From Paenibacillus sp. FSL H7-0737 (GTDB lineage: Bacteria; Bacillota; Bacilli; Paenibacillales; Paenibacillaceae), in NCBI RefSeq assembly GCF_000758545.1, contig NZ_CP009279.1, positions 806,001 through 870,000 on the forward strand: a stretch of 64,000 nucleotides of DNA, in the 5' to 3' direction. Shown here piece after piece: positions 16,123-25,684 of the stretch; positions within the stretch are counted from its first letter, which is position 1, and the number at the start of each line of letters is the position of its first letter. The position numbers and the translations under genes were made by a program. Under the pieces are notes generated by a model that worked only from the letters and a program-made list of their open reading frames with translations, did no database searches and was not told where the DNA came from.

Positions 16123-17235
16123 ATGCAAAAACAATCTCAAAAGACAGATTTAAGTGAGGTTAGAAAATACATAGAAAAGAATTTCACGAAGCCCTTATCT
16201 TTGGCTCATTTAGCAGATCTTACTGGTCTTAGTTCCAGTTATTTCTCCTCAGCGTTCAAACAGGAATATATACAAAGTCCAATGGAGTTTGTTACCCAGT
16301 TGCGGATTCAAAAGGCTAAACAATTATTGCAAAAGGAAGACGTTCGCTTGAAGTTTATAGCAGAGGCTGTTGGATATAGTGATGAGTTTTATTTTAGCCG
16401 AGTGTTCAAAAAGGTCGAAGGGATATCCCCAACCATGTATTCCAGCCAGCAAAAATCTAATATCGGTGTTGTAACTGGGAATATGATGGGGTATTTACAT
16501 GCGGCAGGAATCATCCCATTTGCTGCACCCTTAAGTGCAAAATGGACACCGTACTACTATAATTTGTGGTCGCAAGAAATCGAGCATAAGGTAACCTTGA
16601 CCCAGAATAAAAATTATTGCAGCCCAAATGAGCTATTGCATTTGCCAATCGATCTTCTTATTTCTCCAAAAGATTTGTCGTCAGAGCTGGTAAAACAGAT
16701 AGAGGAGCATTTTCCAATCTATTGGCTGGATGATAAACAAGATTGCTTAATAGCATTAACTGAACTTGCTGCCCGATTAAATAAACAAGAAGAAGCGAAA
16801 CAATGGATCACACAGTATAGGGCAAGATTGGAAGGCGTTCGTCGGGAGTTAGGCTGGACCACTACACCACCTAAAGTTCTAGTTATACGTATTTATCAGC
16901 AGCAAATCTTTGCTTATTGCAATACAGGCATCGAGCATCTTTTGTTTCAGGATTTGGGAGCGGTATCTAGTTATGAGCAGCCTGGTCTATATAATACCGA
17001 GATTACTCTTGATGAGCTAGGTAAGTTGGAAGTAGATAAGCTGTTTACGATTATATGCCCTGATGATGAGTCACGCGCAACATGGCATCATTTGCAGAGA
17101 GACGCTGGATTCAAACAGTTAGAGGCTATTAAACAGCAACAAATCTATGTTATTCATTCTGATCCTTGGTTCGAATATTCCCCAGTAGCTTTAAAGCGGA
17201 TGCTAGAAGAAGTTGCAGTGATGATGATACCTTGA
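16123..17235 (+). CDS. AraC-family regulator fused to a TroA-like siderophore-binding domain
   Basis: 370 residues, start preceded by GAGGTGA. Two AraC helix-turn-helix units lie at the N-terminus (about 10-105: LADLTGLSSSYFSSAFKQEY and IAEAVGYSDEFYFSRVFKKVEGISPTMY). The rest (about 115-370) resembles the iron-siderophore periplasmic binding fold without a signal peptide (PIDLLISPKDLSSELV, WLDDKQDCLIALTELAARL, EITLDELGKLEVDKLF). Bacillus Btr combines the same parts and activates siderophore uptake when ligand is bound. A Fur box covers its promoter, and the uptake genes follow with their own Fur box. Confidence 0.88.
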   Translation: MQKQSQKTDLSEVRKYIEKNFTKPLSLAHLADLTGLSSSYFSSAFKQEYIQSPMEFVTQLRIQKAKQLLQKEDVRLKFIAEAVGYSDEFYFSRVFKKVEGISPTMYSSQQKSNIGVVTGNMMGYLHAAGIIPFAAPLSAKWTPYYYNLWSQEIEHKVTLTQNKNYCSPNELLHLPIDLLISPKDLSSELVKQIEEHFPIYWLDDKQDCLIALTELAARLNKQEEAKQWITQYRARLEGVRRELGWTTTPPKVLVIRIYQQQIFAYCNTGIEHLLFQDLGAVSSYEQPGLYNTEITLDELGKLEVDKLFTIICPDDESRATWHHLQRDAGFKQLEAIKQQQIYVIHSDPWFEYSPVALKRMLEEVAVMMIP

Positions 17236-17301
17236 AAATGTACATGAGGAATCATAAGATGTTACATGGTCAATGAGCCCTATCTCTTATACACTCAATA
17301 C

Positions 17302-17319
17302 TGAGAATGATTATTATTG
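17302..17319. promoter_or_regulatory. Fur box upstream of the siderophore-binding lipoprotein
   Basis: TGAGAAT-G-ATTATTA, two mismatches from the 7-1-7 Fur consensus, 29 bases before the start codon of the next gene. It would switch the uptake operon on under iron limitation. Confidence 0.8.
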
Positions 17320-17347
17320 AGAAAATAGGAAAGAGGGAAGGTCAATC

Positions 17348-18358
17348 ATGAAGGGGTTTAATACAAAGATAATAAGTTATGTTGTAATGGTTGGTTTATT
17401 ATCCATTCTACTAACAGCTTGCGGCAGTAATAATGCAGCGAATCAGCAAGCAAAAGATACTCCAGCAACAACTAGCGAAGCGAGCGCAACGGAGGAACCA
17501 GCTGTAAAAGAAACGGAAGTAGCGGCTAGAGAAGCGTTTGTAGTAACTGACCAAGTAGGCAATACAGTAAACATTCCCGGAACTGTACAAAAGGTGTATG
17601 CGCCTGGTCTAGAGGACTACTTAGTAACGCTTGGTGTAACCCCGGTAGCGCAATGGTCCACGGGTGAAAGACCGCAGCAATATCTACAGGATACTTTAAG
17701 TGGTGTAGAAGAAATCAGCTTCGCTAATGGTATTCCCTCTCCAGAATCTGTAGTGGATTTGGAGCCGGAATTAATTATATTCCCAACTGCTTTTTATGCA
17801 CAAAATGGTGTTTATGAAAACTACTCGCAAATTGCTCCAACTTACGTGTTTAAGAATGCACTTGGTAACGTAGTGGAAGCAACAGAAACGATTGCGAAAT
17901 TGCTAGGTTTAGAGGATAAGGCAACAGAAGCTATTGCTGCTTATAATACAAAGCTAGAAGAGACTAAAGCACAGTTAGCTAGTGTTTCTGCCGGTAAAAA
18001 AGCGATTTATATTAATGCGAATGCGCGTAAAATCTTTTTAGTGGGTAACTTCCATTACGGGGGATATGTGCTGAGTGAGCTAGGTTTTGCTCAAAGTACT
18101 CTTGTAGAAGGTGAGATGTCTGCGGATATTTCGCTGGAGATGCTGTCTGATTTAGACGCTGATTACATTTTTATTAACGATAATGATGGTCTCGGGGATG
18201 CCTTCCTGGCAGACATTAAAGCTAGTCCTTTATGGAAAGCGCTGCCTGCAGTCCAAGCGGGTAAAGTGTTCGAGGTGGATGGCGATCACTGGAGATCCAG
18301 CGGATTAATTGCTTATCAAAAGACGATGGACGATATCGTGAAGTTCCTAAAGCCATGA
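17348..18358 (+). CDS. Iron-siderophore ABC transporter substrate-binding lipoprotein
   Basis: 336 residues with a lipoprotein signal ending in LLTAC (Cys about residue 26) and a low-complexity Ala/Glu/Thr linker. The fold landmarks of the FecB/FhuD class follow: VTDQVGNTVNIPGTVQKVYAPG, ESVVDLEPELIIFP, and ISLEMLSDLDADYIFIND. It binds a ferric siderophore outside the membrane and delivers it to the two permeases downstream. Fur-regulated by position. The siderophore type (catecholate is suggested by the adjacent esterase) is inference. Confidence 0.88.
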   Translation: MKGFNTKIISYVVMVGLLSILLTACGSNNAANQQAKDTPATTSEASATEEPAVKETEVAAREAFVVTDQVGNTVNIPGTVQKVYAPGLEDYLVTLGVTPVAQWSTGERPQQYLQDTLSGVEEISFANGIPSPESVVDLEPELIIFPTAFYAQNGVYENYSQIAPTYVFKNALGNVVEATETIAKLLGLEDKATEAIAAYNTKLEETKAQLASVSAGKKAIYINANARKIFLVGNFHYGGYVLSELGFAQSTLVEGEMSADISLEMLSDLDADYIFINDNDGLGDAFLADIKASPLWKALPAVQAGKVFEVDGDHWRSSGLIAYQKTMDDIVKFLKP

Positions 18359-19176
18359 TCATCAAACCGTATGTAAAGCCCAACTATGAAACGATGCTGA
18401 TTACGAGTAAAGCTAATCATAAGGACTATGAAATCTTTATTGCCAAACCTTTAGATGAGCCTGCAAAAGATGGCTACGGCGTCATTTATGTGCTAGATGG
18501 TAATGGACTTTTTGAAACCGCTGCTGAAATCACCCGATTGCTGACGCGTAAGCCCAAAGGATATCCACCCGCGATTGTTGTCGGCATCGGCTATCCTGGG
18601 GGTGAAGCGTTTGATACAGTGCGTCGAACCTATGATTTAACCATGCCAGCCGAGCTTGCGAATTTACCGAAACGTCCTAACGGGGAGCCTTGGCCTGAAT
18701 TTGGCGGGGCAGATGAGCTGCTTGCTTTTTTTGAAAAAGAGTTAATGCCAGCCATTGCCCAGCGGTTCGTTATAAATGAGCAGAAGCAAGCATTGTTTGG
18801 TCATTCCTTTGGCGGATTATTTGTTCTGCATGCCTTGTTTACACAACCTACCTTGTTTTCGCATTATATTGCAAGTAGTGCTTCCATCTGGTGGAATGAT
18901 TATTCACTATTAAATGAGTATGAGAATTTTAAAGCTGATTTACACAGCAATACGTTAAGTCATTTACCTAAAACGCTTATGATTGCCGGTGGAGAAGAGC
19001 TGGATTATATGGTCAAGGATAGCTTGGATCTATGTAACAGCATGATGTCCTTACACATTCCAAGCTTCGAAGTAAGCTGGGCATTGCTTGCGCAAGAGGA
19101 GCATGTGAGCGTAATCTCGGGTGCGATTAGTCGGGCCGTCAAATTTTTGCTTACAACATCCTCTGACTTGCGTTAG
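18355..19176 (+). CDS. Siderophore-type alpha/beta-hydrolase esterase (BesA/IroE-like)
   Basis: 273 residues, esterase-D superfamily. The nucleophile elbow GHSFGG lies near residue 144 and is followed by LFVLHALFTQPTLFSHYIASSASIWW, typical of Fes/IroE/BesA-type enzymes; the acid and His (QEEHVSV) are near the C-terminus. Such esterases open trilactone siderophores in the cytosol to release iron. Its ATG overlaps the stop of the binding-protein gene (ATGATC within CCATGA), tying it to uptake. No signal peptide is present. Confidence 0.85.
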   Translation: MIIKPYVKPNYETMLITSKANHKDYEIFIAKPLDEPAKDGYGVIYVLDGNGLFETAAEITRLLTRKPKGYPPAIVVGIGYPGGEAFDTVRRTYDLTMPAELANLPKRPNGEPWPEFGGADELLAFFEKELMPAIAQRFVINEQKQALFGHSFGGLFVLHALFTQPTLFSHYIASSASIWWNDYSLLNEYENFKADLHSNTLSHLPKTLMIAGGEELDYMVKDSLDLCNSMMSLHIPSFEVSWALLAQEEHVSVISGAISRAVKFLLTTSSDLR

Positions 19177-19197
19177 AAATTATATTCGTTTGCATCT

Positions 19198-19223
19198 GAG
19201 CTGGCCCTTGGCTGGCTCTTTTT
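19198..19223 (+). terminator. Weak intrinsic terminator inside the siderophore operon
   Basis: GAGC-T-GGCC, CTT, GGCT-G-GCTC then TTTTT. It may lower expression of the permeases relative to the binding protein, a frequent arrangement. Confidence 0.55.
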
Positions 19224-19241
19224 GTAAGTGAAGGGAAAGGG

Positions 19242-20282
19242 TTGGAAATATTGGTCACAAATGTTCAGAAATCATCTCTAACAGGAGAAAAAAAGCTTTC
19301 CTTTTTATTATTGCTAATCTTCATGCTCCTCCTATTAATAGGCGTATTAGTGCTTGCTATGGCCCTTGGCGCGAAAAAAATACCCTTTGCAGATGTATTC
19401 ATGTCGATCATTGCTTTTGATGATAAGGCTTCTACCCATCAGGTGATCCAATCCATTCGCTTACCCCGGGTACTTGCCGCTATGGCAACGGGCGCTGGAT
19501 TTGCAGTAAGTGGAGCGATTATTCAAGGGATTAGTCGCAATCCTTTAGCGGATTCGGGAATTCTTGGATTAAATGCTGGAGCAGGTGTCACGCTAGTTAT
19601 TGCTATGGTTTTCCTGCCTACGCTTACATTTACAGGCACACTTTGGCTCTGTATTCTAGGTGCAGGATTGGGAGCGGGTTTAGTCTTTAGTGTTGGCTTA
19701 TTAAGTAAACGAGGAATGACACCTATTCGACTTGTATTGGCGGGTGCTGCCATATCTGCTATGCTAACTGCCTTAAGTGAAGGCATAAGCATCTTTTTTT
19801 CAGTGGCACAGCAGGTGGCTTTTTGGTATGGAGGAGGTTTAAGTGGCATTAGTATGGCTCATTTACAGCAAATGTTGCCTTGGATGCTCCTTGCTCTATT
19901 ACTTGCTATCGTAATTTCAAAGTCGATTACAATATTATCAGTAGGGGATGAGACAGCGGAAGGGCTAGGCGTTAATATTAAGCTTATCAAAAATCTCTCG
20001 CTTTTATCCGCCTTTATGTTAGCTGGGATTTCATGTGCTTTGGCCGGATCTGTAAGCTTTGTTGGCTTAATTGCTCCGCACTTGGTACGTTACATAGTGG
20101 GTGTAGATTATCGTTATATTATTCCATTATCGGCAGTTCTGGGGGCCATCCTTGTTGTGCTTGCTGATTTAGTGGCACGGATCGTAAATTCCCCTTATGA
20201 AATACCTGTAGGTGCTGTAATTGCAGTTATTGGAGTTCCGTTCTTTCTGTATTTGGCACGTAAAGAAAGGCGGGAACTATAG
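19242..20282 (+). CDS. FecCD-family siderophore permease (first subunit)
   Basis: Up to 346 residues with about ten hydrophobic helices. Family landmarks: IRLPRVLAAMATGAGFAVSGAIIQGISRNPLADSGILGLNAGAG (here cited by IRLPRVLAA and NPLADSGILG) and FVGLIAPHLVRYIVG. It forms half of the membrane channel for ferric siderophore import. The start is TTG, either 19242 or 19251; the latter gives better spacing from AAAGGG. It overlaps the next gene by one base. No ATPase gene accompanies the pair here. Confidence 0.9.
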   Translation: MEILVTNVQKSSLTGEKKLSFLLLLIFMLLLLIGVLVLAMALGAKKIPFADVFMSIIAFDDKASTHQVIQSIRLPRVLAAMATGAGFAVSGAIIQGISRNPLADSGILGLNAGAGVTLVIAMVFLPTLTFTGTLWLCILGAGLGAGLVFSVGLLSKRGMTPIRLVLAGAAISAMLTALSEGISIFFSVAQQVAFWYGGGLSGISMAHLQQMLPWMLLALLLAIVISKSITILSVGDETAEGLGVNIKLIKNLSLLSAFMLAGISCALAGSVSFVGLIAPHLVRYIVGVDYRYIIPLSAVLGAILVVLADLVARIVNSPYEIPVGAVIAVIGVPFFLYLARKERREL

Positions 20283-21268
20283 TGAAGCTAAAATGGAAAT
20301 TTTTAATTATAGCTATCATTTTACTGCTAGGCTTTATATATAGTGTATCTACTGGTCAAAGCAGCTTAAGCTTACAAGAGTTATGGCAGACCCTATTAGG
20401 AAATGGAACACCGAGACAGGAGCTTGTACTTTTTCAGTTTCGTATTCCTCGTATGATATTGGGGTTTCTAGTGGGTGGCGCGTTGGCGATAGCAGGAATG
20501 CTGCTACAAGCCATAAGTCGAAATGCCTTAGCAGACCCAGGCATACTCGGGATAAATGCTGGAGCTGGATTATCCATGATGTTATTTTTGCTGTTACAAA
20601 ATAGCTCTACTGGCCTACACACTTATGTTCAGCCATTCTATGCCCTATTGGGCGGTTTTATTGTTGTGGCCCTGTTATTTTTGCTTTCCTATGATCGCAA
20701 TCAAGGCATTATCCCCATTCGATTAATTTATACAGGTATTGCTGTTGCGGCTGCGATTAGCGCATTTATGATTGTGTTAACCTTCGTACTAGATCCTTCG
20801 CAATATCAGATGATCAAAGTGTGGCTGGCAGGGAACATAGGGAATAGTAATTGGAGTCACGTGTATGCTATGCTGCCTTGGTTACTTATTATTGTGCCTT
20901 TATTAATTCGGAATCATCTTATATTGGATGTGCTAAGGCTTAACGATCCTGTAGTCATTAGTTTAGGGGTATCTTTAAATAAATATCGCGTTTGGTTTTT
21001 AGTGTGTAGTGTATTATTAGCGGCACCAGCGGTTGCCGTTAGTGGAAGTATTGGATTCGTAGGTTTAGTAGTTCCACATTTAGTTAGACGACTCTTTCGT
21101 GGTCATAAAATAATGATTCCCGCATGCCTATTAATAGGTGGAGGATTAGTTGTTATTGCAGATGCGCTTGGTAAAATGGTAGTAGCCAATACTGAAATAC
21201 CAGCAGGAGTAATTGTGGCTTTAATCGGTGCCCCATACTTTTTATATTTATTGATTAAAAGTGAATAA
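20282..21268 (+). CDS. FecCD-family siderophore permease (second subunit)
   Basis: 328 residues, GTG start overlapping the previous stop by one base. Landmarks FRIPRMILGFLVGG, ISRNALADPGILGINAGAG and SGSIGFVGLVVPHLVRRLF define the family. It pairs with the preceding permease. Since a FecE/FhuC-type ATPase is missing from the operon, it presumably uses one encoded elsewhere, as several Bacillus uptake systems share one ATPase. Confidence 0.9.
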   Translation: MKLKWKFLIIAIILLLGFIYSVSTGQSSLSLQELWQTLLGNGTPRQELVLFQFRIPRMILGFLVGGALAIAGMLLQAISRNALADPGILGINAGAGLSMMLFLLLQNSSTGLHTYVQPFYALLGGFIVVALLFLLSYDRNQGIIPIRLIYTGIAVAAAISAFMIVLTFVLDPSQYQMIKVWLAGNIGNSNWSHVYAMLPWLLIIVPLLIRNHLILDVLRLNDPVVISLGVSLNKYRVWFLVCSVLLAAPAVAVSGSIGFVGLVVPHLVRRLFRGHKIMIPACLLIGGGLVVIADALGKMVVANTEIPAGVIVALIGAPYFLYLLIKSE

Positions 21269-21299
21269 TTGAAAAAAGCTTTGCGATTGGTGCTGGATA

Positions 21300-21347
21300 T
21301 AAAAAAGAATGCCTTGATTATGCTATAATCCAAGGCATTCTTTTTTA
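21300..21347. terminator. Bidirectional intrinsic terminator
   Basis: AAAAAAGAATGCCTTG pairs perfectly with CAAGGCATTCTTTTTT around a 14-base loop. It ends the siderophore operon on the plus strand and the PadR gene on the minus strand. Confidence 0.9.
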
Positions 21348-21884
21348 TATCGTTTTCGTTTTCAGCTTTTCTAAAAGAACTTTCCACCAGTGTATAGATT
21401 GCTCAAGTTGAGAAACGTAGTAGCTTTCCATGAAATCTACGACTTCACGAGTGGAGCTAACTACATCTATTTGATGGTAAATTTGATTTAATTGATCTTT
21501 TCTTATCAGTGACTGTTCAATTTTCTTCTCGATAATCGGGATCACTTTATTAGTCTCTACAAAACGAAGATTCACAAGAGCGACAATCATCTCTGAAATA
21601 GATTCTGCATCTTCTATTACCTTATAAATTTTGAGCGGGAGCTGCTTGCGCCCTTTATCGGTAATGGAAAACACCTGTTTGTCTGGACGATGTTCTTCTT
21701 TGATAATCTCTACCTGTTCAACTAAGCCCTGTTTCGAAAGAGATTCAAAGTGATAATACAGTTTGCTTTCAGATAGATTGAGCAATTTATCAAAAGGAAT
21801 AGGGGTGGATAGTTCTTTTTTTAATTTATAAGGATAATTATTTTCATCCATTAACTTACTTAAGATATAAATTTGAATTGACAT
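21345..21884 (-). CDS. PadR-family transcriptional regulator
   Basis: About 179 residues from the ATG at 21884 (a GTG one codon earlier and another at 21896 are possible; AGGAG lies upstream). The N-terminal winged helix (IQIYILSKLMDENNYPYKLKKEL, LSESKLYYHFESLSKQGLVE, ITDKGRKQL) is PadR-like and the C-terminal helices form the dimer region. It likely controls the YhgE-like membrane protein immediately upstream on the same strand, as PadR genes usually do with adjacent transporters. The inducer is unknown. Confidence 0.85.
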   Translation of the reverse strand: MSIQIYILSKLMDENNYPYKLKKELSTPIPFDKLLNLSESKLYYHFESLSKQGLVEQVEIIKEEHRPDKQVFSITDKGRKQLPLKIYKVIEDAESISEMIVALVNLRFVETNKVIPIIEKKIEQSLIRKDQLNQIYHQIDVVSSTREVVDFMESYYVSQLEQSIHWWKVLLEKLKTKTI

Positions 21885-21930
21885 CACAGAACCCACTCCT
21901 AATTGTTGGCTAAACTCTATCTTACCAAAC

Positions 21931-23118
21931 CTAGGCGGTTATTTCAGCTGTATTTTTAACTTCAACGGGCAGTATAGCTTCTTTAGTCAGAGGTACAGGT
22001 TTATGAACAAACCGGACGATTACAATGTTAATCAACATAGCCCCGGCAAATACGCCTGCTAATCCCCATAAGAAGGGTGCTGGACTGATGGAACCAAACA
22101 TTTGTGCCAAATAAGCTTGTACAGAATAATACATCGGTGTGATGCGGCCGAACCAATCGTATGGTGTATACATCATATCACGAGGCATGGTAGCACCATT
22201 GGCGATGGTTTGCATGAGCAGGATTGGAATATTTAAGACCATACCGCCTTCGCCAACTAGGAAGACCATAATCGCACATACGTTAAATGCAGCCATATAC
22301 ATTAGAATTTGCTGAGCAGCAACTGGTAACAGTAAGGATAGGTCTACATCTGCAATAGAGAATGCAATGGCTAAAGCAACGACTGTTGATAATACAGCGA
22401 TTAATAAAGCTGTTAATTGAACGAACATAAACAGTTTTGTCTTGCTTGCTTTCCCGCGGTTCGCTTTAAAAGAAGCAACTAATTGCATGGAGGCAATCAT
22501 TGCCCCAACATAACCAGCCATAGTTAAGAACATAGGTAGCATGTTGTTGTGCATGCCGTCCGGAACATCATTGATGACAACATAATTCCCGACATAACTA
22601 TTCTCAATTTGTGTAGCCATTGCGGTGGCTTGTTCTTCTGGTACGTTAAAGTTCATTAACACACCTTTTGCGGTTTGCTCTGAGAAGTTCGCGCTTAATT
22701 GTTTGTTAATTTCTCCTACAACGGAAGACATGGCTGAAGATACCATGGTGGCAGAGGCTTCGTTGACTGTGAAATCAATACTTGCGGATACCTTACCGCT
22801 TTGAACGTTGGCGGAAAATTCTTCTGGAATATGGACAACTAGAGCTAACTTATTATGCTCTAATTCATCCATCGCCTTTTTATTCGATACATCGGTTTTT
22901 ATCGTTTTGAATGGTAAGCTCTCCGAAAACTGACTCGAAATCTGAGCCCCATGTTTACCTGCATCATCGTTGACGATAGCAATTTTTAAATCATCCATGT
23001 TCCCTGGAAGTGCTGTATACCCTGGTAAGAAAATACCAAGCATCGCAATGGCATAGAACACACCCATAAAAATAGAACCAATGGCCCCTTTGGACTTCAA
23101 AAACTGTGAAAACTTCAA
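21931..23118 (-). CDS. YhgE/Pip-like ABC-2 family membrane protein
   Basis: 395 residues with a TTG start (AAGAAGG upstream). One helix at the N-terminus, a large outside domain (about 40-200, starting with LKIAIVNDDAGKHGAQIS and LALVVHIPEEFSANVQSG), then five helices. This is the YhgE/phage-infection-protein (Pip), DUF3533-like arrangement. Relatives act in export or serve as phage receptors; no ATPase is nearby. Followed by the PadR gene with a 34-base gap, so probably co-transcribed and autoregulated through the palindrome at 23153-23180. Confidence 0.8.
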   Translation of the reverse strand: MKFSQFLKSKGAIGSIFMGVFYAIAMLGIFLPGYTALPGNMDDLKIAIVNDDAGKHGAQISSQFSESLPFKTIKTDVSNKKAMDELEHNKLALVVHIPEEFSANVQSGKVSASIDFTVNEASATMVSSAMSSVVGEINKQLSANFSEQTAKGVLMNFNVPEEQATAMATQIENSYVGNYVVINDVPDGMHNNMLPMFLTMAGYVGAMIASMQLVASFKANRGKASKTKLFMFVQLTALLIAVLSTVVALAIAFSIADVDLSLLLPVAAQQILMYMAAFNVCAIMVFLVGEGGMVLNIPILLMQTIANGATMPRDMMYTPYDWFGRITPMYYSVQAYLAQMFGSISPAPFLWGLAGVFAGAMLINIVIVRFVHKPVPLTKEAILPVEVKNTAEITA

Positions 23119-23152
23119 CTGTATACCTTCTTTCTTCTGAATGACACTTTTA

Positions 23153-23180
23153 TTTTAGTACTCTAATTAAAGTACTTTTA
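23153..23180. promoter_or_regulatory. Palindromic operator-like sequence before the YhgE/PadR unit
   Basis: TTTTAGTACT, CTAATTAA, AGTACTTTTA: two AGTACT half-sites in an AT-rich imperfect palindrome in the promoter region of the minus-strand unit. Likely the PadR binding site, by position. Confidence 0.5.
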
Positions 23181-23287
23181 ACTGAGTGAGGTTTATAGTA
23201 CGATAATTCATTATAAATGTCAAATTTAAGATACAATGGATAAGTAGTGAATGATTAAAAAAATGAATAACTGAAGGGACTTCGGAC

Positions 23288-24409
23288 ATGAACAAGGTTA
23301 TTGTAATTGGTGCAGGGATATTAGGGGCTTCAGCAGCTTATCAGCTAAGTAAGTTAGGTGCTGAGGTCATCATTATAGATCGTAAGGATGTTGGACAAGC
23401 AACGGATGCAGCAGCAGGGATTATTTGTCCATGGTTGTCTCAACGCAGAAACAAAGCATGGTATCGTCTTGCTAAAGCGGGAGCAAGCTTTTATCCGGCA
23501 CTTATTCAAGAGCTTCAAGAGGCTGGAGAAACCGAGACTGGATACGCAAAAGTTGGAGCGATATGTATTCATGATGATCTGAGAAAGTTACTCGCGATGA
23601 AAGAAAGAGCGGAGCTTCGCAGAGAGGACGCCCCTGAAATAGGTGAGCTTACGATGCTGACGGATCTTGAAGCACAAGAGAAGTTTCCATTATTATCGGA
23701 AGGTTATCATGCGCTGCATGTATCGGGTGCAGCAAGAGTGGATGGACGTGAATTACGTGAATCTTTGCTAAGGGCGGCACAGCGTAACGGTGCGCAAATG
23801 ATTGAGGGAGATGCTATTCTTGAGTATGATGATCATGAAATTAAAGGGGTTAGCGTAGGAGAACAGATATTCACAGCGGATGAAGTGATTGTGTGTGCAG
23901 GGGCCTGGTCTAACGCTTTGCTTCATCCGCTTGGGATCATGCTCCAGGTGCGTTATCAGAAGGCTCAAATTATGCACTTGAAGCTTGCTCAACAAGCGAG
24001 TACAGGGCAATGGCCTGTGGTAATGCCGCCTACAGATCAATATATACTCGCATTTGCGGATCAAAATATCGTGGTAGGTGCTACTCACGAAAATGATGTC
24101 GTAGGTTATAATACCTCTGTAACCGCAGGTGGAATGCAAGAAATTTTAAATAAAGGACTTCAAACGGCTTCTGGTCTTGCAGATTGTAGCCTAAATGAAA
24201 TAAGAGTAGGGTTCCGTCCATTTACAGCAGATTTTCTGCCCGTGTTGGGCAGGGTTCAAGGATGGAATAAACTAATTGTTGCTAATGGACTAGGTTCATC
24301 GGGATTAACGATGGGACCCTTTCTTGGTGAGCAGCTAGCCAAGCTAGCCATGGATCAACAGGTAGATATTCCGCTTGAAGACTATGCATTGGAGCATGCG
24401 ATTAATTGA
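23288..24409 (+). CDS. FAD-dependent oxidoreductase, DAO family (glycine oxidase / D-amino-acid dehydrogenase type)
   Basis: 373 residues. The N-terminus has the dinucleotide-binding motif VIGAGILGASAAYQLSKLG and an acidic residue after the second strand (IIDR). The middle contains DEVIVCAGAWS, and the C-terminus has IRVGFRPFTADFLPVLGRV and NGLGSSGLTMGP, diagnostic of the DAO superfamily (flavin contacts near the end). Cytosolic, single gene with its own terminator. The amine or imino-acid substrate cannot be read from the sequence. Confidence 0.87.
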   Translation: MNKVIVIGAGILGASAAYQLSKLGAEVIIIDRKDVGQATDAAAGIICPWLSQRRNKAWYRLAKAGASFYPALIQELQEAGETETGYAKVGAICIHDDLRKLLAMKERAELRREDAPEIGELTMLTDLEAQEKFPLLSEGYHALHVSGAARVDGRELRESLLRAAQRNGAQMIEGDAILEYDDHEIKGVSVGEQIFTADEVIVCAGAWSNALLHPLGIMLQVRYQKAQIMHLKLAQQASTGQWPVVMPPTDQYILAFADQNIVVGATHENDVVGYNTSVTAGGMQEILNKGLQTASGLADCSLNEIRVGFRPFTADFLPVLGRVQGWNKLIVANGLGSSGLTMGPFLGEQLAKLAMDQQVDIPLEDYALEHAIN

Positions 24410-24427
24410 TTAGTACGAGCACGTATA

Positions 24428-24456
24428 AAACCCCTTCTAGCGAAGGTTTTTTTTAT
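24428..24456 (+). terminator. Intrinsic terminator
   Basis: AAAACC-C-CTTC, TAGC, GAAGGTTTT with T-run extending to eight. Confidence 0.75.
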
Positions 24457-24507
24457 CCTTTATACTGAAAAGACCAATTTATCTTCCTAGGAGTTGTCTA
24501 ACGAATC

Positions 24508-25674
24508 ATGATAAAGAAAGAAGTCGCGCATATACGCAAGCAATTTAAGCTGGATCACGATTTAATGAATATTTACGATATTCTCAACGTGTATATTATG
24601 AAGGAAAGCAACGAGATCTATCATTGGGAGCGCCTGCCGTTTGGAATGGTGGACAGAGAGAAGCAGGAGCTGTATATGGGCAATTTCAAAAAGCTTTTGA
24701 CCGGCGAACTGGATCAGAAATTGTTCGAGTTGAAGTTTCAGGCGGAAGCGGAGGAGCCAGCGCAGGTGATGCTTCACCAAGCTTTGGTGACAGGGGATCC
24801 AGATGAATGGCAGGACCTGATGCTGCTGTTGGTGGACAGAATGATGGCGGATACTCATTATGAACGGGATACGGTGATCACTTTTGTTCGCGGACAATAT
24901 TACCGTCCGACTAAAGATAGAAACGATGAAGCCGAGGAAAGTGAGAAAAACGAACTATTCGCGCATCCGTTTATTCTATGCAGCGTGAATTCCACGGAGA
25001 AGCAACGGAAAGCTCTCTTATTTGATTATGTGGAAAGGGAATTTAAGTACAATGTCATTGTAGATCCGATCGTCAAGTTAAGTACGCCGGAGCAGGGCTT
25101 CTTTTACCCAAGCGTGACGGACAATTATTCCGATGTGAACCGCATTCTGTATTGTACGGGAAAATCGAATTTTCCAGATCCGCATTTCATCGAGCAGGTC
25201 TTGAACGCCGAAAGATCCGTGACGGCACTGGAAGAGAGAGCTATTTTCGAAGACATCGTGAAGGAAGTGGCGGGCGAACAACTTGACGCGACCACCATTG
25301 CTCAGCTGTACGAGGAAATCCACCAGGTCATTGAAACCAACCAAGATGAAGAAGAACCTCCTAAACTCGACTATAGAGATGTAGAACGTGTGCTGAAGGT
25401 AAGCGGTGTTGAAGACGTGACGATGGAAAAAGTGGAACGTGCGTTTGAAACCATCGTAGACAACAAGCACTATGAGATGAAGGCAAGTAGCGTGATGCCA
25501 AAATTCACTACAAAATCGATAAAGATCGAAACAAAGGTAGCTACGATTTCGGTCAGCCCACAGGATTTGAAATATGTGAAGCAAGTGAATTATCAAGGTA
25601 GACGCTGCATTTTGATTGAGGTTGACGAAGATGCTGTGATCGAAGGATTTACACTCACTACAGAAACGCTTTAG
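24508..25674 (+). CDS. DUF4317 domain-containing protein
   Basis: 388 residues, matching the length and start (MIKKEVAHIRKQFK) of the DUF4317 family of Bacillota, whose function is not known. The chain is soluble, acidic in the middle (EESEKNELF, NQDEEEPPKLD) and has no signal peptide or helix-turn-helix. Typical family blocks are MYGN-like LYMGNFKKLLTGEL and the C-terminal QVNYQGRRCILIEVDEDA. It stands alone, followed by a strong terminator. Confidence 0.8.
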   Translation: MIKKEVAHIRKQFKLDHDLMNIYDILNVYIMKESNEIYHWERLPFGMVDREKQELYMGNFKKLLTGELDQKLFELKFQAEAEEPAQVMLHQALVTGDPDEWQDLMLLLVDRMMADTHYERDTVITFVRGQYYRPTKDRNDEAEESEKNELFAHPFILCSVNSTEKQRKALLFDYVEREFKYNVIVDPIVKLSTPEQGFFYPSVTDNYSDVNRILYCTGKSNFPDPHFIEQVLNAERSVTALEERAIFEDIVKEVAGEQLDATTIAQLYEEIHQVIETNQDEEEPPKLDYRDVERVLKVSGVEDVTMEKVERAFETIVDNKHYEMKASSVMPKFTTKSIKIETKVATISVSPQDLKYVKQVNYQGRRCILIEVDEDAVIEGFTLTTETL

Positions 25675-25684
25675 ATTTTTTAAT

